Shown: positions 45,796 through 55,604, counted from the stretch's first letter. The stretch is DNA of 64,000 bases from an uncultured Clostridium sp. (GCA_947644195.1 CANRZB010000014.1:1-64000), one strand, 5' to 3'. Notes: a model not told the origin generated them from the sequence alone. Program-made: numbers and translations.

Positions 45796-46635
45796 TTAAT
45801 TAGGAACATTATAAGAGTTGCCGTTATAGATCAGCGTATCTAAGTTAGAGTAATCAATCCATTCATCAAAAAAACGATTGAAAACAAATACCGTTCTATT
45901 TCCTATGGTACAAGAGCCAAAATCTCCTGAATAGTTCTTTTCATCCATTATATTTATTTTACTTCCGTCTGATAGAACAGCCTTTATGCTATTAATAGAA
46001 TATTTCTGTTCAGAAACTATTCGAAACCCTAAAGAGGAAAGATATATCGTTCCATCTTCCCCCATTTGAATTTGCTTAGACCGCTCTATTGTATCAAGCG
46101 AGAAAACATGTTCCTGATCCGATTCTTGGTTTTCCAATGACATTTTATGGTCCGTCAAACAAATACAGTGATTTAAATCAGGATAATAATCATGTAGTTC
46201 AAATTTGTAGGCAATATATAAATTATACCCTTCATATTTGGCAGTTACCGTCCTCGAATGAGTTCCCATTATAGAAATGGTAAATCTTCCGTCCTTACCA
46301 AATCTCTCACTCTTTAATTGATTGGATGGAGTAATTTCAGCCTCAACGGAACCTTTTGAGTTCGTCACTTTAAAAATCAAAGCCCCTAATTGGGTATTTT
46401 GTTCATAAATCCCATCTACCAGAGAAATTGTATAGGAATCAATTTGAAATGATGACCCATTTTTTATTTTTAAATCGTTCAATAATGGATTATCAAGCGA
46501 AAACATATCATCTGTATTATTTTTTCTCTCACAACCTGCCAATAATAACAGAAATAAAACGACAAACCCCACATATGAAAAAAAACGAATTTCTTTATTT
46601 TTTCTTTCTGTCTTAACTAATTGAGTATTTGACAT
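45796..46635 (-). CDS. lipoprotein of unknown function
   Basis: The 279-residue protein has a charged start, a hydrophobic segment (about 19-34) and a lipobox LLAGC, so it is a lipoprotein on the outer membrane face. The rest is beta-rich with no recognised domain (for example YTISLVDGIYEQNTQLGALIFKVTN). It is AT-rich in codon use compared with the rib and carB genes. The ATG has GGAGG eight bases upstream. The family is unknown to me. It begins a run of three exported proteins in an AT-rich islet next to an insertion sequence. Confidence 0.7.
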   Translation of the reverse strand: MSNTQLVKTERKNKEIRFFSYVGFVVLFLLLLAGCERKNNTDDMFSLDNPLLNDLKIKNGSSFQIDSYTISLVDGIYEQNTQLGALIFKVTNSKGSVEAEITPSNQLKSERFGKDGRFTISIMGTHSRTVTAKYEGYNLYIAYKFELHDYYPDLNHCICLTDHKMSLENQESDQEHVFSLDTIERSKQIQMGEDGTIYLSSLGFRIVSEQKYSINSIKAVLSDGSKINIMDEKNYSGDFGSCTIGNRTVFVFNRFFDEWIDYSNLDTLIYNGNSYNVPN

Positions 46636-47062
46636 ACGCTATTCCTCCATTACAATGAATTGATATTATAATATGCTATTAGGAGAAAATCATTAACAAA
46701 TACTCCCAATTTATATAATTATAAAAAGAATATTTTTTAGTATACGCCTGGAATTTGGGGATATGTGCAATATATTTTCTGACCTGTTTTACGTAAGTAC
46801 CAGCGTTTGAAACTGACATCTCAAACTCTATCCATAATTAATAAGTTTTTATTAATTATAACCTAACAAATATATAAAGCAATTTCATTATTTATTTTTC
46901 TTTTAATAAATCTTCTATTTCCACATAGCATTATATGCTTAAATATCAATATTGTATAAGAAAATATATATATTTTCATTTTTCAATTATCAATATCAAA
47001 AAATAATTAGCAGTAAAATATTCACAGATTTTGGAAGTTTCGAAATCTGTGAATATAGATAA
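46636..47062. other. very AT-rich 427-base intergenic stretch
   Basis: No gene is seen. The stretch is rich in A/T runs and short TATA-like words and contains the terminator of the next gene at its end. It may hold the promoter of the lipoprotein gene. Its base composition contrasts with the surrounding operons and suggests imported DNA. Confidence 0.6.
47018..47056 (-). terminator. terminator after the secreted protein gene
   Basis: ATATTCACAGATTT (47018-47031) pairs perfectly with AAATCTGTGAATAT (47043-47056), loop 11 bases. On the minus strand the stem is followed by TTTTAC. It lies six bases after the stop of the gene at 47063. Confidence 0.8.
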
Positions 47063-48172
47063 TCATTTATAAGAAAAACTAGCAGTAACTACTGGATTGT
47101 TTGTTATTAAATCAAAATTAGTGTTCTTTGAAGCAGAAACACCTATTGATACAGCACCACCACTAAAGGATATACTCGGACTTGCACAATAGTTCTTTGT
47201 AGAATGTAAATAGGAACCACATGCAACAACTTTACTCTTCTTATTTAATATATTGCAGTCAAACATTATATGTATTTTGTCATCCAAAATAGACTCTACT
47301 ATACCACCTGAGGCCTGCATAGCTAATAACTCTTTACGTGATGAATATAAATCAACAGTAGTTGCCATTCCATCGGCTGAATTTTTCGTATTGCTTACAG
47401 GCAATTTTACGACTTTAAAGGTATCAACGATTTTTCCAGGATTAATAATTCCTGTATATATATCATGAATTCTATACGAATAACTGCCTCCCCATGTGGA
47501 TGTGCATGGGGACATATTATTCAATGTTATTCCTATAACATCTTTATCTCTATTAACTGGTTCTTTTATCCATTGAACCGTATATGCTACTCTAACATCT
47601 TTAGTTCCCGCATAATCTGTCATAACAAGATACTGTTTAACCTTTTTGCTATTGCTAACTTTCCAGCCTGACTCAACAGTTTTTGCAGATGCTTTTTTTG
47701 CTCCAATAGAAAACAAGTTAAATTTTTCTCTTGAATCCATTTCTAAAAGTTCCTCTGAGTATTCTTCTTCTATATAATCATCAATATCAGAAGAATCCAT
47801 ATCCACCCACACACCATCACTGTTTTCTTCAGAATAAGTAACTGCAATAGAATATTCGTCGCATTTATTTAAACTGTTTAATAATCTATCATCCATATCT
47901 TCAATTTCTGAATCAAAAATACCTATGGAATTCAGGTTCTTTTCAACATCTTTATTTAAGACTCCAGTATTTATATTATAATCATACTTTAGTTTTTTAC
48001 AAAGTAGGCTTGAGCTATCATATTTATCTAACAAATTATGTCCATTTGTATAGTACTTACATTCTTTTATCTTTGATTTTGCTATTGCTTGCTTAAAATT
48101 ACAGTACCCAATCATATTTCCAAAAACAAGTGAAAACACAGTAACAAAGGAAATAATAGTATATTTTTTCAT
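47063..48172 (-). CDS. secreted protein of unknown function
   Basis: The 369-residue protein has a signal peptide (about 1-31, cleavage near AIA-KSK). The mature part has an acidic region in the middle (SDIDDYIEEEYSEELLEMDSREK) and a beta-rich C-terminal half ending in SISFSGGAVSIGVSASKNTNFD, which could be an exposed wall or toxin-like domain. I recognise no family. Codon use is strongly AT-biased. The ATG has AGGAG eight bases upstream. It sits in the islet with two other exported unknowns. Confidence 0.65.
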   Translation of the reverse strand: MKKYTIISFVTVFSLVFGNMIGYCNFKQAIAKSKIKECKYYTNGHNLLDKYDSSSLLCKKLKYDYNINTGVLNKDVEKNLNSIGIFDSEIEDMDDRLLNSLNKCDEYSIAVTYSEENSDGVWVDMDSSDIDDYIEEEYSEELLEMDSREKFNLFSIGAKKASAKTVESGWKVSNSKKVKQYLVMTDYAGTKDVRVAYTVQWIKEPVNRDKDVIGITLNNMSPCTSTWGGSYSYRIHDIYTGIINPGKIVDTFKVVKLPVSNTKNSADGMATTVDLYSSRKELLAMQASGGIVESILDDKIHIMFDCNILNKKSKVVACGSYLHSTKNYCASPSISFSGGAVSIGVSASKNTNFDLITNNPVVTASFSYK

Positions 48173-48419
48173 TAATTTTCTCCTATCTTATAATTTAGAA
48201 TTTTTCTATACATCTTTCGATCTATTTTATTTTTATGCTTCCTTTTTCATTATCCGACAATGATTCTCAAATCTAATCTATAGGTTTATTTAGAAAGGTC
48301 TCCCGCATTGTAATAACTATCCATTTTATACTTATAGAGCGCACCAGATAATCTAATTTCTTTTATGCGATCTATATCTATTCTTTCAGCATAAATTACA
48401 ATTTCAACTTAACCATCCT

Positions 48420-49028
48420 CTACTCTACTAGCCCTTTCTTTATCCAAAGACTTTTCACTTGCCAGACATTCCAAATCTTCTGAAAATGATCCTGTTCCTC
48501 CCATAAAAAACGATTCTCCTCCGGCACTAGTTCCCCCTCTGCTTTCTGTATTTCTCTGCCAGACGGGTCATCTAATTCAAACCTTATGTTATTGGGGATA
48601 AAGATTCCCATGTTACCAACATCATCTGGCCGAATTTCTAAACCAGAATCTATGAGATAAACTTGCTTACCCTTGGTAAAGCCACCGGAATACCCCTTTT
48701 CCACAATGATTTGAATTAAATTACTCTGCAAATAACTATTACCGTCAACATTCTTAACATAATAAGGAATTACTTTGATTACCTTACCATAAAATGCTTT
48801 TACTCTGTTTCGCTGAAATAATGTTTTCGCTTTAGGAAGAGCGTAGTCTATCAGGCCAGGATAGGTAATATTTTTATTTTGAATTTCCTCGTCTGTAAAA
48901 TATAATGCGTGCACTTTATTCACATAAGAGTCTTTGACCGGTTTTTGTGTTCTAAGATAAATTATCCAAAAACTGCACAGGGATATCATAGTAAATCCGA
49001 CGGCAAGAAAGATAATGTTTTTCTTCAT
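48420..49028 (-). CDS. membrane-anchored protein of unknown function
   Basis: The 202-residue protein has one N-terminal hydrophobic segment (about 5-25), then a mostly beta-rich outer domain (about 50-150: KAFYGKVIKVIPYYVKN ... YSGGFTKGKQVYLIDSG), similar in look to small membrane-anchored OB-like domains. No family is recognised. The ATG has AGGTGA upstream. It is in the AT-rich islet between the insertion sequence and the marR-MATE genes. Confidence 0.65.
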   Translation of the reverse strand: MKKNIIFLAVGFTMISLCSFWIIYLRTQKPVKDSYVNKVHALYFTDEEIQNKNITYPGLIDYALPKAKTLFQRNRVKAFYGKVIKVIPYYVKNVDGNSYLQSNLIQIIVEKGYSGGFTKGKQVYLIDSGLEIRPDDVGNMGIFIPNNIRFELDDPSGREIQKAEGELVPEENRFLWEEQDHFQKIWNVWQVKSLWIKKGLVE

Positions 49029-49168
49029 GGATCACCTGCTTTCCACTTTTACCATCCTCCATTCATCACTGACATAATATCTACAGTAAAAATAACTCTA
49101 TATCAGATTAACATCTTTCCCAAACCATGTCAACTTATTTTAACGATTATTATTGAATAAATTTACCC

Positions 49169-50518
49169 CTATTGCCGAACGGAACCCTCCGCACCAAATC
49201 CATATTTTCTGCGCTTCCCGACTAGAAACAAAATGGTTACGATCACAGCCATCACTTCTGCAACCACAATGGAAAGCCAAATTCCATCCAGTTTCCACCA
49301 GAGCGGAAGAAGCAACACAGCCAGGCATTGGAACACCAGTGTCCGCAAGAAAGAGATCATCGCAGACGTCAATCCATCATTCAATGCAGTAAAGAAGGAA
49401 GATCCATAAATCGCGATACCGGAAAACAAAAATACAAAGGAAAATATCGTAAACGCACGAACTGTTATTTTCAACAGTTCTAAAGAATAACCCACGAACA
49501 ACACGGATAATGGTCTTGCCAGGATCTGGCCTGCCAGGAACATGCAGACAGAAGCACACCCAATCAAGATGAGACTCTTTTGAAACAGACTCCGAAGCTC
49601 GTTTTTATCCCCTGCTCCATAGTGATAACTGACCACCGGAGCCACTCCCACCGAATAACCAATAAATACCGCCTGGAAAATGAGGCTGACGTACATCAGT
49701 ACACCATAAGCGGCCACTCCGTTTTCCCCCGCATATTTCATTAACTGCATATTATAGAGCATACTGACAATAGATATGGAAATATTACTCATCAGTTCCG
49801 AAGAACCATTGGTACATGCTTTGAGCAGTGCACGCCCATCAAAGCGAAACCGGACGAACCAGAGGGAGCCACTGTTTCTACGGAAAAAATAGAACAGAGG
49901 TACCGATCCGCCAATCAACTCACTGACTGCGGTAGCGGCCGCAGCCCCCTCCAGTCCCCAACGGAATACCGCCACAAAAAGCGCATCCAAAACCATATTA
50001 GTCACACCTGCCATGATAGTCACATACAAACCCATCCTCGGTTTTCCCGCCACCGCAAACAGACATTGAAATTCATATTGCAACACATAAAACGGAACGG
50101 AAAGCAAAATAATCCTGGCATAACGGATACTGTCGGCCAGCATGCGCCCCTCTGCCCCAAGCAAAACTGCAATTTGCCGCAAAAAAACAAAACCGATCAC
50201 GGAAAGCAGCACACCGATGATTGCCGAAACCATCACGATAAAAGAAAACACCTCCCTGGCTTTGTCCTGTTTTCCCTCTCCCATTGTCTTGGCAATCAGG
50301 GCACCGCCGCCTGTCCCAAACAAAAAACCGGCACTACTCATAATCATCAAAAACGGCATAATAAAATTGACTGCAGCAAACGGTATTTTTCCGACATAAT
50401 TGGACACAAAAAAACCGTCTACGACTCCATAGATGGATGTAAATATCATCATCATAATGGATGGAAATGTATAACGCAGTAACCGGCGATACGTAAAATG
50501 ATCTGATAATTGAACCAT
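49169..50518 (-). CDS. MATE-family efflux transporter
   Basis: From ATG 50518 (MVQLSDHFTY; GGAGG six bases before) the protein has 449 residues and about 12 membrane segments, with SIYGVVDGFFVSNYVG near residue 30 and FGTGGGALIAKTMGEG near 75, typical of MATE transporters. It follows a MarR-type regulator gene with about 50 bases between, under one promoter, so it is probably the pump under MarR control that exports the compound sensed by it. It differs from the MATE protein at 5.8 kb. Confidence 0.9.
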   Translation of the reverse strand: MVQLSDHFTYRRLLRYTFPSIMMMIFTSIYGVVDGFFVSNYVGKIPFAAVNFIMPFLMIMSSAGFLFGTGGGALIAKTMGEGKQDKAREVFSFIVMVSAIIGVLLSVIGFVFLRQIAVLLGAEGRMLADSIRYARIILLSVPFYVLQYEFQCLFAVAGKPRMGLYVTIMAGVTNMVLDALFVAVFRWGLEGAAAATAVSELIGGSVPLFYFFRRNSGSLWFVRFRFDGRALLKACTNGSSELMSNISISIVSMLYNMQLMKYAGENGVAAYGVLMYVSLIFQAVFIGYSVGVAPVVSYHYGAGDKNELRSLFQKSLILIGCASVCMFLAGQILARPLSVLFVGYSLELLKITVRAFTIFSFVFLFSGIAIYGSSFFTALNDGLTSAMISFLRTLVFQCLAVLLLPLWWKLDGIWLSIVVAEVMAVIVTILFLVGKRRKYGFGAEGSVRQ

Positions 50519-50569
50519 ACGAACCTCCATTCTAATCTGACTAACAGGAATCAATACATAACTACTTCC

Positions 50570-51007
50570 TTAAAACTCTGTTGCTTTTCTGCGAAGCGCA
50601 AGAAGATAAGCTTCTGTTAGATCCAAATATTTCTGCACATCCCCTGGCTCCCAGGACGCAAAAATCTCATTCTCTGCCTGAATGATCCGTCCCGCCGTCT
50701 GATCTGCCAGTCGTTTCCCATCCTCTGTCAAACAGACCTTTTTATTTTTGGATCCCACTGGCTCCAAATAGACTACGTGCTCTGCTTCCAATTTTCGGAC
50801 GGCAGAATTGATCGTCTGCTTGCTCAAACCCGTGTAAAAACAAATATCCTGTAATAGACAATCCTTTCCATTATTACAGATGGTATACAAAATCTGGATC
50901 GCACTGTCCGACAATTTCAGTTTCCAGGAAATCTCATGATATGTCGCATCAATCTCACTAATTAAATGATTAAAGCGTTTCATCTCGTTGGATATTCTAT
51001 TTTCCAT
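50570..51007 (-). CDS. MarR-family transcriptional regulator
   Basis: From ATG 51007 (MENRISNEM, GGAGGTG site) the protein has 145 residues. The winged helix-turn-helix is visible: LSDSAIQILYTICNNGKDCLLQDICFYTGLSKQTINSAVRKLEAEHVV, followed by the wing PVGSKNKKVCLTEDGKRLADQ. MarR proteins repress and are released by phenolic or other small ligands. A perfect inverted repeat overlaps its own promoter (51026-51065), so autoregulation and control of the downstream MATE gene are likely. Confidence 0.9.
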   Translation of the reverse strand: MENRISNEMKRFNHLISEIDATYHEISWKLKLSDSAIQILYTICNNGKDCLLQDICFYTGLSKQTINSAVRKLEAEHVVYLEPVGSKNKKVCLTEDGKRLADQTAGRIIQAENEIFASWEPGDVQKYLDLTEAYLLALRRKATEF

Positions 51008-51025
51008 GCGGCACCTCCTATGATA

Positions 51026-51074
51026 GTACGAAATCATACCATCAGATTATAGTATGATTTCGTACCAAAGTCAA
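51026..51074 (-). promoter_or_regulatory. marR-MATE promoter with 14-bp perfect inverted repeat operator
   Basis: On the minus strand TTGACT (51069-51074), 17 bases, TATAAT (51046-51051). GTACGAAATCATAC (51026-51039) and GTATGATTTCGTAC (51052-51065) are exact inverted repeats: one arm fills the spacer between -35 and -10, the other covers the expected start site. Confidence 0.8.
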
Positions 51075-51183
51075 TCCCTCCATAAACAAGAGTTATATAA
51101 ACCAAAACATAGCGGCAAGGGGACCAGTCTGGTCTCCATTACCGCTATTGTTAATCACATTATGCTTTTACAGATAGCACGGG

Positions 51184-54100
51184 TTACTTACTTAACATCT
51201 CTTTTAACATCTCCAATAATTTTGGAGTGTCAATTGGTTTCGCCACATGCCCATTCATCCCTGCTTCGATTGCTGCCTTTTTATCCTCCTCAAAGGCATT
51301 GGCTGTCATTGCCAAAATAGGTATATCCGTAATTCCAGCCCTTTCCAACCCTCTGATCTGCCGTGTCGCCTCATACCCATTCATGACCGGCATCTGTATA
51401 TCCATCAGAATCAAATCATATTGACCGAGAACAGCGGATTTCATACGCTCAACAGCCACCGCGCCATTTTCTGCAACATCCATGATAAATCCTGCCCCCT
51501 GCAGAATTTCCACAGCGATTTCCTGATTGATCTCATTATCTTCCACCAATAGAATTTTCTTTCCCTGGAAACAGGCAGCATCTTCCGCCTCGGTATCTTC
51601 TGTAGCAGATATGGTAAATGGTGACTCCAAAATATCCCGAAGTTCTGACAGGAAAATCGGCTTGGAACAAAATGCAGTAACCCCCGCCTTTCTTGCCTCC
51701 TCCTCGATATCCGACCAGTCATACGCTGTCAGTATAATAATTGGCTTATCATCCCCGATCATTCCCCGGATCCTTCTGACTACCTCCACACCATTCATAT
51801 CCGGCATCAGCCAGTCAATGATATAGGCAGCATACCCATCATTCTGTTCCACTGCCAGCTTAGTTCGTAACACCGCCTCTTTTCCAGAAGTAGTCCAATC
51901 AGGCCGCATGCCAATGATAGACAGCATTTTGGTCACGCTGGAACATGTATTGAAATCATCGTCCGCCACCAATGCCCGCAGTCCCCGTAATTCGGGTATG
52001 ACATCCTGCCTCTCTGGCCCGGAACACGTTTTAAACTGTAGTGACACCGTAAACGTGGTTCCTTTTCCCTCTTCACTGGTCACGGATATTTTTCCACCCA
52101 TCATATCCACAATGTTTTTGGTAATCGCCATTCCCAGTCCGGTTCCCTGGATTCCGCTGACGGTACTGGTTCTCTCACGCTCAAAAGGTTCAAAGACATG
52201 CTCCAAAAATTCCTGGCTCATTCCAATTCCGGTATCTTTTACCTGAAAATCATAGCTTGCACTGCCTTCCGGGGTATTGCCAGTCTGTAAAATTCTCACA
52301 CTGACAATGCCTCCAGGTTTTGTAAACTTCATCGCATTGCTCAAAAGATTCAGCAATAACTGATTCAACCTGAGTTTGTCACACAGAACATGTTCATTCA
52401 CCACATCCGCCGTATCAATATAAAAATCCAACTGCTTGGATGTGATATCCGACTGAACAATCGTCTTCAAATCATGCATGATTTCTGGCAGAGAAGTTTC
52501 CTTTTCCTCAATTTTTACCTTACCGCTCTCAATACGACTCATATCCAGAACATCATTGATCAAACTGAGCAGATGATTACTAGAGGTAGAAATCTTGGAA
52601 AGATAATCCTGCACCTGGTCGATATTGTCAATATGTGTAGCCGCCAGAGAAGTAAAACCAATAATTGCATTCATAGGTGTCCTGATATCATGAGACATAT
52701 TATTCAAGAATGTTGTCTTAGCCTTATTCGCATGCTGCGCAGCCGCCAACGCATCCTCCAAATCCTTGGTCTGCTGGTTAAGTAGTTCCCTCATCTGCTT
52801 CTCTTCATCAATATCCACAAACAGCCCAACAAACGTTATCGGAGAACCATCCTCGCGCCGGGAAAGCCTGCCTGCCGAATGAAACCATCTCCAACCGGCA
52901 TGTTTGGTAAGAAGCCGATACTCCACATCAAAAGTTTTTTTGCCAGTATAATCCTTTACCGTATCCCAATATTCCTGCATTACCCTATCCCGGTCTTCTT
53001 CATGCAACAGTTCGGACCAGGATTCCAGCCGATTTGGAAATACTTGCTCCTCCTCATATCCCAGCATCTTTCGGAACACCTCGGACCAGGAACAGGAAAT
53101 CATCTCTGCATCTTTGTTAAACTCCATGCTCCACAAACCAGACCCCATCGCCTCGTGAATATTCTTCATGGCAAGCTGCTCTTTTTCAATCTGGGAATAG
53201 GCAGACCGGATCTTATCTCCGTCCGCCTTCTCCTGCGCCAACAAAAATCTGTCATTCCTTTTCGACTGATAAATCCATGCCAGGAAAACCAGAAACATTA
53301 CCAGAACCGTAATAATAATCTGGATAATACTCCGTTTCATCATTCCCGAACTGATCGAACTAATCTGGCTGCTGATCACTTTATCCCGGACCAAAATTGC
53401 GAGCATCCAATTCGTCCCCTCTACCGGAATATAGCAAAACGCTTCCTGTATTCCCTGGTAAGTGAACGATACCTGCCCTTCTTTCCCCTGGGTAAAATCC
53501 TTTACCATCTGATCATACTGGAATCCCTCATTCATGTCTGCATCTTCAAGTGCAGTCAACAAATTTTTTCCCGCTTTCAAATTACCAAAATCATCATCCG
53601 TCAAACTTTCCCCATTACGATAGTAAAGATTACAATACGTTTCATTTTTACTAGTCTTCAAAGTCAGGGAACTCAGCATCTCATCAATATTAATCTGAAT
53701 AAAACACACCTTCATCCGGGTACCCTGAAACATAAGACCTGTGACAGGAACCGCGAGAAGCACCTGTTTTTTGGCACCATATAAATTCGTCGTACGGATC
53801 AGGGGCTTCGTCAGCTCCCCCGATAGAAAAGGATATCTGCTCATGCCCGATGTAATACTATGCTCCGTATAGACAATTCCATTTTCATCAACCAGGGCAA
53901 ATTTATCTACGCCATACAGCCGTTTTACCATTCCCAGAATACTCCGAAGTTCTTCCTGGGATTCCAACTGGGAGCGTTCCAACAGATTCACTGCATTTTC
54001 TATGTAGGTAAAATGTGTCTTTAATTCCTCTGCAACCACCTGCGATCTTCTTCCGGCGAGCTCCTCCAGATAAAATTTACTGACACGGTTTACAGCCTCA

Positions 54101-54243
54101 TTGGTACCGGTTCTAGCACTGTTTGACACCCAAATGGATGTAAGCAAAAGAATGGCGGCAATAATCATCCCGCCCACCATCACAGACGCTACTGTCTGTT
54201 TCTTTCGGTTTCCCTTGAAACCACTATGCTGTGACTGATCCAT
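51184..54243 (-). CDS. hybrid sensor histidine kinase with two receiver domains
   Basis: The 1,019-residue protein reads, in order: membrane segment (about 18-41), extracellular Cache-like sensor (about 60-290), membrane segment (about 300-322), PAS domain with PAC (about 365-485), HisKA with the phosphorylated His in NMSHDIRTPMNAIIGF, HATPase with LLNLLSNAMKFTKPGG, DTGIGMS and GTGLGMAI, and two receivers: the first with YIIDWLMPDMNG, the second with LILMDIQMPVMNG. The layout resembles BarA-type kinases but without an Hpt domain. It follows a sugar-type binding lipoprotein gene by 13 bases, which suggests that the lipoprotein delivers a ligand to the Cache part (inference). No separate response regulator is adjacent. 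Confidence 0.93.
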   Translation of the reverse strand: MDQSQHSGFKGNRKKQTVASVMVGGMIIAAILLLTSIWVSNSARTGTNEAVNRVSKFYLEELAGRRSQVVAEELKTHFTYIENAVNLLERSQLESQEELRSILGMVKRLYGVDKFALVDENGIVYTEHSITSGMSRYPFLSGELTKPLIRTTNLYGAKKQVLLAVPVTGLMFQGTRMKVCFIQINIDEMLSSLTLKTSKNETYCNLYYRNGESLTDDDFGNLKAGKNLLTALEDADMNEGFQYDQMVKDFTQGKEGQVSFTYQGIQEAFCYIPVEGTNWMLAILVRDKVISSQISSISSGMMKRSIIQIIITVLVMFLVFLAWIYQSKRNDRFLLAQEKADGDKIRSAYSQIEKEQLAMKNIHEAMGSGLWSMEFNKDAEMISCSWSEVFRKMLGYEEEQVFPNRLESWSELLHEEDRDRVMQEYWDTVKDYTGKKTFDVEYRLLTKHAGWRWFHSAGRLSRREDGSPITFVGLFVDIDEEKQMRELLNQQTKDLEDALAAAQHANKAKTTFLNNMSHDIRTPMNAIIGFTSLAATHIDNIDQVQDYLSKISTSSNHLLSLINDVLDMSRIESGKVKIEEKETSLPEIMHDLKTIVQSDITSKQLDFYIDTADVVNEHVLCDKLRLNQLLLNLLSNAMKFTKPGGIVSVRILQTGNTPEGSASYDFQVKDTGIGMSQEFLEHVFEPFERERTSTVSGIQGTGLGMAITKNIVDMMGGKISVTSEEGKGTTFTVSLQFKTCSGPERQDVIPELRGLRALVADDDFNTCSSVTKMLSIIGMRPDWTTSGKEAVLRTKLAVEQNDGYAAYIIDWLMPDMNGVEVVRRIRGMIGDDKPIIILTAYDWSDIEEEARKAGVTAFCSKPIFLSELRDILESPFTISATEDTEAEDAACFQGKKILLVEDNEINQEIAVEILQGAGFIMDVAENGAVAVERMKSAVLGQYDLILMDIQMPVMNGYEATRQIRGLERAGITDIPILAMTANAFEEDKKAAIEAGMNGHVAKPIDTPKLLEMLKEMLSK

Positions 54244-54256
54244 ACTGCTCCCCTCC

Positions 54257-55408
54257 TTATTCGATTACACCATATAGTGTCCGTAGCATCCCGGCAGCAC
54301 CCTCCTGGTAAAGAATCGTTGTCGTTTCCTCTGTCTTTTCGGGATACGCCTCTCCTGGAAGCTGTCCATCCGCAATTCTGACAGCTATCTGAATCGTATC
54401 AAAGCCGATGGAATAACAATCCTGAACGCCCAAGGCATAAATCACACCATCCCGGAGATATTGCAACGCTTCCTGGTCGTGGTCCATCCCAACGATCACA
54501 ATCTCGTCCTCGCGTCCAGCTTCCGTAATTGCTCTGGCCGCGCCAACCGGATTGCTCATATTTAAACAAATCATTCCTGCAAGATCAGCATGGCGCGCCA
54601 GAAATTCTCTGGTAAAATCATATGCTTTCTCTTCATTATCCTCATCATACTCCATGGCAACGATTTTCATATCGGGATATTTCGCCATCACATCCTGCGC
54701 CCCCAACGCCCTATCCTCATGGCAGGGCGCCCCTTTTGTTCCAACCAGGACAGCAACCTTCCCACGATATTCCAGTTTTTTGCAAAGAACCTCTGCCAAA
54801 TCAGCGCCATCCTGATAATTATGGGTATTTCCAACATAAGCAATCCGCTGGCATCCATCGTCTTTGGAAGCATCCGAGCTTGAAAATGTCATAATTTTTT
54901 GCCCCGCTTTGATCAATTTGTTGATAGTAGGTGTAACCGCTCGCACATCCGCCACATCTACACCCATAACATCAAATTCCCGAACTGCGGCTTCCGATAA
55001 ACGGCGGATCTGATCCTGTGCAGAAACCTGATTGGGCGCAAGATATTCATAGTCTATGATAATTCCCTGTTCCTCGTACTGTTTCGCCGCATCCTCCATC
55101 CCCAGGGCCACCGCATCCCACCAGGGATGTACCATTTTATAAGTAAAATAAAAGTGGTATTTTTCTTTTCCGGGCTGATACTCCTGGAGTTCTCGGTTAA
55201 AGTTCACAATATGATCCGTCTGTTCCGATACCTGTTGATCCAAATCACCAGTCTCCTCCGGTAAGGGCGTAGTTTGCCCTGTCCGTTTCGAGCTGCATCC
55301 AGCCACCAGGCTAAATATCCCCAATATAAGGATACTTACCAGAAGAAATAACACTTTGTGTCGAATACTACCACATCCCTTGTTTTCTGTATACTTGTGC
55401 CAAAACAT
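54257..55408 (-). CDS. periplasmic-binding-protein-like sugar-type lipoprotein
   Basis: From ATG 55408 the protein has 383 residues. A hydrophobic segment (about 18-38) ends in a lipobox VAGC. The rest is a type I binding-protein fold of the ribose/galactose kind: YFTYKMVHPWWDAVALGMEDAAKQY at the start, VMGVDVADVRAVTPTINKLIKAGQKIMTFSSSD, YVGNTHNYQDGADLAEVLCKKL and IVIVGMDHDQEALQYLRDGVI. Such proteins bind sugars or autoinducer-like compounds. No ABC transporter genes adjoin it; instead a hybrid histidine kinase follows after 13 bases. It is likely a sensory partner. Direct repeats lie upstream. Confidence 0.88.
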   Translation of the reverse strand: MFWHKYTENKGCGSIRHKVLFLLVSILILGIFSLVAGCSSKRTGQTTPLPEETGDLDQQVSEQTDHIVNFNRELQEYQPGKEKYHFYFTYKMVHPWWDAVALGMEDAAKQYEEQGIIIDYEYLAPNQVSAQDQIRRLSEAAVREFDVMGVDVADVRAVTPTINKLIKAGQKIMTFSSSDASKDDGCQRIAYVGNTHNYQDGADLAEVLCKKLEYRGKVAVLVGTKGAPCHEDRALGAQDVMAKYPDMKIVAMEYDEDNEEKAYDFTREFLARHADLAGMICLNMSNPVGAARAITEAGREDEIVIVGMDHDQEALQYLRDGVIYALGVQDCYSIGFDTIQIAVRIADGQLPGEAYPEKTEETTTILYQEGAAGMLRTLYGVIE

Positions 55409-55481
55409 GACCAGACCATCTCCTCCCATCGTATTTTGCCCATCTATTTCTTAGAACCAGGTATCCTGTCCTTCCCATCTG

Positions 55482-55541
55482 AAACTACGAAACCTTTTAT
55501 TTTGAATAAATGGATAGGCAGCACCCAAACTACGAAACCTT
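55482..55541. repeat. 15-base direct repeat upstream of the binding-protein/kinase genes
   Basis: AAACTACGAAACCTT occurs exactly at 55482-55496 and 55527-55541, 45 bases apart. They lie 74-133 bases upstream of the lipoprotein start. An inverted repeat (GGCAGCA/TGCTGCC) surrounds the second copy. The arrangement suits a regulator that binds direct repeats. Confidence 0.6.
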
Positions 55542-55604
55542 ATCCCGGTTATTCGCCTTTCCCTGTCGGATGCTGCCATACTGTTTCTCACTCTAAACAA
55601 TGTA

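Noticed and set aside
55482..55541. CRISPR-like repeat
   Set aside because: There are only two 15-base copies with one spacer and no cas genes. A binding-site repeat is more likely.
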